Origin: CAZFQG01 sp964520785
Lineage (GTDB): Bacteria; Planctomycetota; Planctomycetia; Pirellulales; Thermoguttaceae
Assembly (NCBI GenBank): GCA_964520785.1
Contig: CAZFQG010000152.1
Location: 1 to 16,080, forward strand
Direction: 5' to 3'
Length of the DNA: 16,080 bases
This document shows positions 14,191-16,080 of the stretch, piece after piece. How positions within the stretch are numbered: position 1 is the stretch's first letter; each line of letters starts with the position of its first letter. The notes below the pieces were generated by a model, which worked only from the letters and a program-made list of their open reading frames with translations, searched no databases and was not told the DNA's origin. A program made the translations under genes and the position numbers.

Positions 14191-15603
14191 TCATTGGGTC
14201 GCCGCCTCGTGAGCGGTCAAATCCTGGCGGCAGGCAAACGCGCCATAATAAAAGATGAAGACGAAGCATAGGAGGGGTACGACATACGAAAGATTGATAT
14301 TCCCCGTCCAATCGGAGATCGCTCCCTGCAACTGCGTGACGACGGCGGCACCCACGATGGCCATGATCATCCCCGAACTGGCGATCTTCGCATCCTCGCC
14401 CAGGCCACGGCAACCCAAACCAAAAATCGTGGGGAACATCAACGACATGCATCCGGAGATGCCAATTAGCGCGATCACTCCGGAAGAGAGAAGAACGACC
14501 GAATCGGTGAAGGGGACGTGAAGCTTCCAGATACCGAGGGGAAGAGGAAACATCACCACGGCACTGAGTATAGTTGCAATGCCCGCGAGCAGGGCGAGAA
14601 GGTGACCCGGGGTGATGAAGCGCATTAGCGCAGTGCAGACAAATCTCGAAATTACGAATAGGACCAACGCAGCGACATAATAGCCGGCGGCGACGCTCTC
14701 GCTGGTCGTACCGGGGGGAAAAGTCATTTTCTCAAGACCCAAATCCTTCATCACGTAACGAATGGTGAACGACCAGACGCCGATCTGAGCGCCGACGTAG
14801 AAGAACTGGGCCAAGACGCCCCAAACATAGTGGCCGTTACTCAACAACCGCCTGAGGGTAGGGATGAAGTCGACGCGATTATCCGTGTCCTGGGCCTTGG
14901 GCATCTTGGTGACGGCGATCAATATCCACGTCGCGACGAGAATGAGTCCTACGACGACATAGGTGGTGGTCACCGCCGAGAGTTCGCCGTATTGCATGGC
15001 CTCCAGCTCGGCCGGTGGAAGCGCGGCCCGTTCCGCCTCGGTCGCGCGGTTCAGGCCGGAGAGTATGAACATCTGGCTCACGATGACGCCGATGATCGAC
15101 CCCATCGGGTTGAACGATTGGGCGAAGTTCAGGCGGCGCGTACCGGTTTCTTCCGGACCCATCGCGATGATGTATGGATTGGCGGCCGTCTCCAGAACGG
15201 ACAATCCGCTGAAGAGAATCCAGATCGCGGCGAGGAAGAAGAAATACGTAAAAGTGGGCGCGACTTGATAGGTAAGCTGAGCGGGAAAAAACAGAATGGC
15301 GCCGATGGAATACAGGCCGAGGCCCAGGAGGACGCCCGACTTGTAGGAGAACTTCTTGATGAAAATCGCCGCCGGAATCGCCGCCAGGCCGTACCCGCCG
15401 AAGTAACAGACGACCTGAATCAGGGCCGTCTTCGAGTCGCTCATGCTCATGATCCGCTTGAACGCGGCCAGAAGCGTGTCGGTCATGTTGTTCGCCAGGC
15501 CCCACCAGGCGAAGAGGCTCGTCAGGAGAATAAATGGCCAGACGACGGATGCCGGGACCAAAGGGGGAGGAGAATGCGGATTCGACAAAGAGGAGTCGTT
15601 CAT
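14191..15603 (-). CDS. FHS-family sugar/H+ symporter (FucP-like MFS permease)
   Basis: This codes for 470 residues from the ATG whose first base is 15603; an in-frame ATG at 15627 is an alternative and neither has a strong ribosome-binding site. About 12 hydrophobic membrane segments span the protein. Similarity to E. coli FucP is visible along the chain: WWGLANNMTDTLLAAF (33-48), YFGGYGLAAIPAAIFIKKFS, VLETAANPYI, RRLNFAQSFNPMGSIIGV, VLAQFFYVGAQIGVWSF and FPTIFGLGCRGLG. D42 and E138 fall at the places of FucP D46 and E135, known to matter for proton coupling and sugar binding, so transport should be active. The sugar cannot be read from sequence; fucose, glucose, galactose and others are known in the family. 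It is the first gene of the operon. Confidence 0.93.
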   Translation of the reverse strand: MNDSSLSNPHSPPPLVPASVVWPFILLTSLFAWWGLANNMTDTLLAAFKRIMSMSDSKTALIQVVCYFGGYGLAAIPAAIFIKKFSYKSGVLLGLGLYSIGAILFFPAQLTYQVAPTFTYFFFLAAIWILFSGLSVLETAANPYIIAMGPEETGTRRLNFAQSFNPMGSIIGVIVSQMFILSGLNRATEAERAALPPAELEAMQYGELSAVTTTYVVVGLILVATWILIAVTKMPKAQDTDNRVDFIPTLRRLLSNGHYVWGVLAQFFYVGAQIGVWSFTIRYVMKDLGLEKMTFPPGTTSESVAAGYYVAALVLFVISRFVCTALMRFITPGHLLALLAGIATILSAVVMFPLPLGIWKLHVPFTDSVVLLSSGVIALIGISGCMSLMFPTIFGLGCRGLGEDAKIASSGMIMAIVGAAVVTQLQGAISDWTGNINLSYVVPLLCFVFIFYYGAFACRQDLTAHEAATQ

Positions 15604-15678
15604 CTGGGCACCACCGGGGTTATGCATCTTCTGAAGGACCGTTTGCGCCTCTGGCCGGTCCCTCACACACAAAACCGC

Positions 15679-15707
15679 ATTCTACCGGGCCGAAAAGGCG
15701 TCGTCAA
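15679..15707 (-). promoter_or_regulatory. Near-consensus sigma70-like promoter of the FHS-Gfo/Idh-HEAT operon
   Basis: Read on the minus strand, TTGACG (15707-15702) is followed after exactly 17 bases by TAGAAT (15684-15679). Both hexamers match the consensus at five of six positions. Transcription would start near 15672, leaving about 70 bases before the ATG at 15603, or 45 before 15627. The spacing and position make this the best promoter in the window. Confidence 0.65.
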
Positions 15708-15962
15708 CGCGACCTGACGCAACCGCAAAGTCCGGGGTCTGACCCATTTTTCGGCCAGTCGCTTCGTCACTCGCAATGGATGCCGGCCGAAAACATATGC
15801 CCGACCCCCTCCCTTCAGATTTTTCGGTTTTCCCGACCGACGCGGCGTTCAACACTCAAAGCCCGCCAGCCAATACCGGACGATCTTTCCCATTTGGCAC
15901 ACATGGAAACCCAGGCATCCCTCTTGTGGGGTAATCCAAGGTGGGATGGCTTGCAGGGGTAA

Positions 15963-15990
15963 TTCCTTCAGAGTGTTTTTCCTCTATAAT
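15963..15990 (+). promoter_or_regulatory. Possible plus-strand promoter near the window end
   Basis: A perfect TATAAT lies at 15985-15990 with a poor -35 candidate, TTCCTT at 15963-15968, 16 bases upstream. It is suitably placed, about 70 bases before the start of the gene that runs off the window. Only the -10 element is strong. Confidence 0.35.
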
Positions 15991-16057
15991 AGCTCCGAAC
16001 CACTTTCATCGCGATGTCGACGTGCTTCGGCGCGCCGTTTCCTTTCGGAGGTCGGAA

Positions 16058-16080
16058 TTGATTTATGTTTCGCCGTGCCC
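16058..16080 (+). CDS. First codons of a gene continuing beyond the window
   Basis: GGAGG at 16047-16051 is a good ribosome-binding sequence. Two starts are possible: TTG at 16058, 6 bases after it, or ATG at 16065 in another frame, 13 bases after it. The spacing favours the TTG; codon type favours the ATG. Too little sequence remains to say anything about the product. Confidence 0.3.

Larger units (their letters stand above)
15604..16057. other. Gene-free divergent intergenic region
   Basis: I see no convincing gene in these 454 bases; open frames here are short and low in recognisable content. The region holds the minus-strand promoter at 15679-15707, a near-perfect palindrome GGGTC-T-GACCC at 15735-15745, a plus-strand TATAAT at 15985 and a ribosome-binding sequence at 16047. 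It therefore separates two divergently transcribed units. Confidence 0.5.

Overview
The window looks like chromosomal DNA of a Planctomycetota bacterium, or a close PVC-group relative. The clearest sign is a DUF1559-type pseudopilin with an H-X9-DG C-terminus. Several exported Gfo/Idh/MocA oxidoreductases, a secreted HEAT-repeat protein and a Tat-exported sialidase-like protein fit the same group. DNA is GC-rich and codon use looks even throughout. I see no rRNA, tRNA, CRISPR array, transposase or phage gene. The assignment to phylum is inference from gene content.

Layout. (1) 1-3851, plus strand: a gene-free leader; a short secreted fragment (409-687); a 470-aa secreted protein of (alpha/alpha)-toroid character (701-2113); an exported VOC/glyoxalase-fold protein (2347-2784); and a Sec-exported Gfo/Idh-like protein with a degenerate nucleotide-binding loop (2844-3851). 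(2) 3894-6488, plus strand: a good sigma70-like promoter, then a Tat-exported Gfo/Idh oxidoreductase (4006-5382) followed closely by a uroporphyrinogen-decarboxylase-fold protein (5397-6488). (3) 6551-7770, plus strand: a cobalamin riboswitch with a clear core and B12 box, followed by the DUF1559 pseudopilin. (4) 7919-10545, plus strand: a Tat-exported Asp-box (BNR) beta-propeller protein whose 3' end runs through an intrinsic terminator, then a cytoplasmic HD-domain hydrolase. (5) 15707-10674, minus strand: a near-consensus promoter and a likely operon of an FHS-family sugar/H+ symporter (FucP-like), a Tat-exported Gfo/Idh oxidoreductase and a large secreted HEAT-repeat protein. The last 400 bases hold a possible plus-strand promoter and the first codons of a gene that continues past the window.

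How the genes may work together (inference): most products are exported or handle sugars. Asp-box and (alpha/alpha)-type proteins would act on glycans outside the cytoplasm. Tat-exported Gfo/Idh enzymes would carry a prebound NAD(P), as is known for Zymomonas glucose-fructose oxidoreductase, and oxidise or epimerise sugars. The FHS symporter would bring monosaccharides in.

The most unusual arrangement is the cobalamin riboswitch, whose only same-strand downstream partner in reach is a pseudopilin rather than a B12 synthesis, transport or B12-dependent enzyme gene. A possible Shine-Dalgarno-sequestering hairpin lies just before the pseudopilin start, which suggests translational control.
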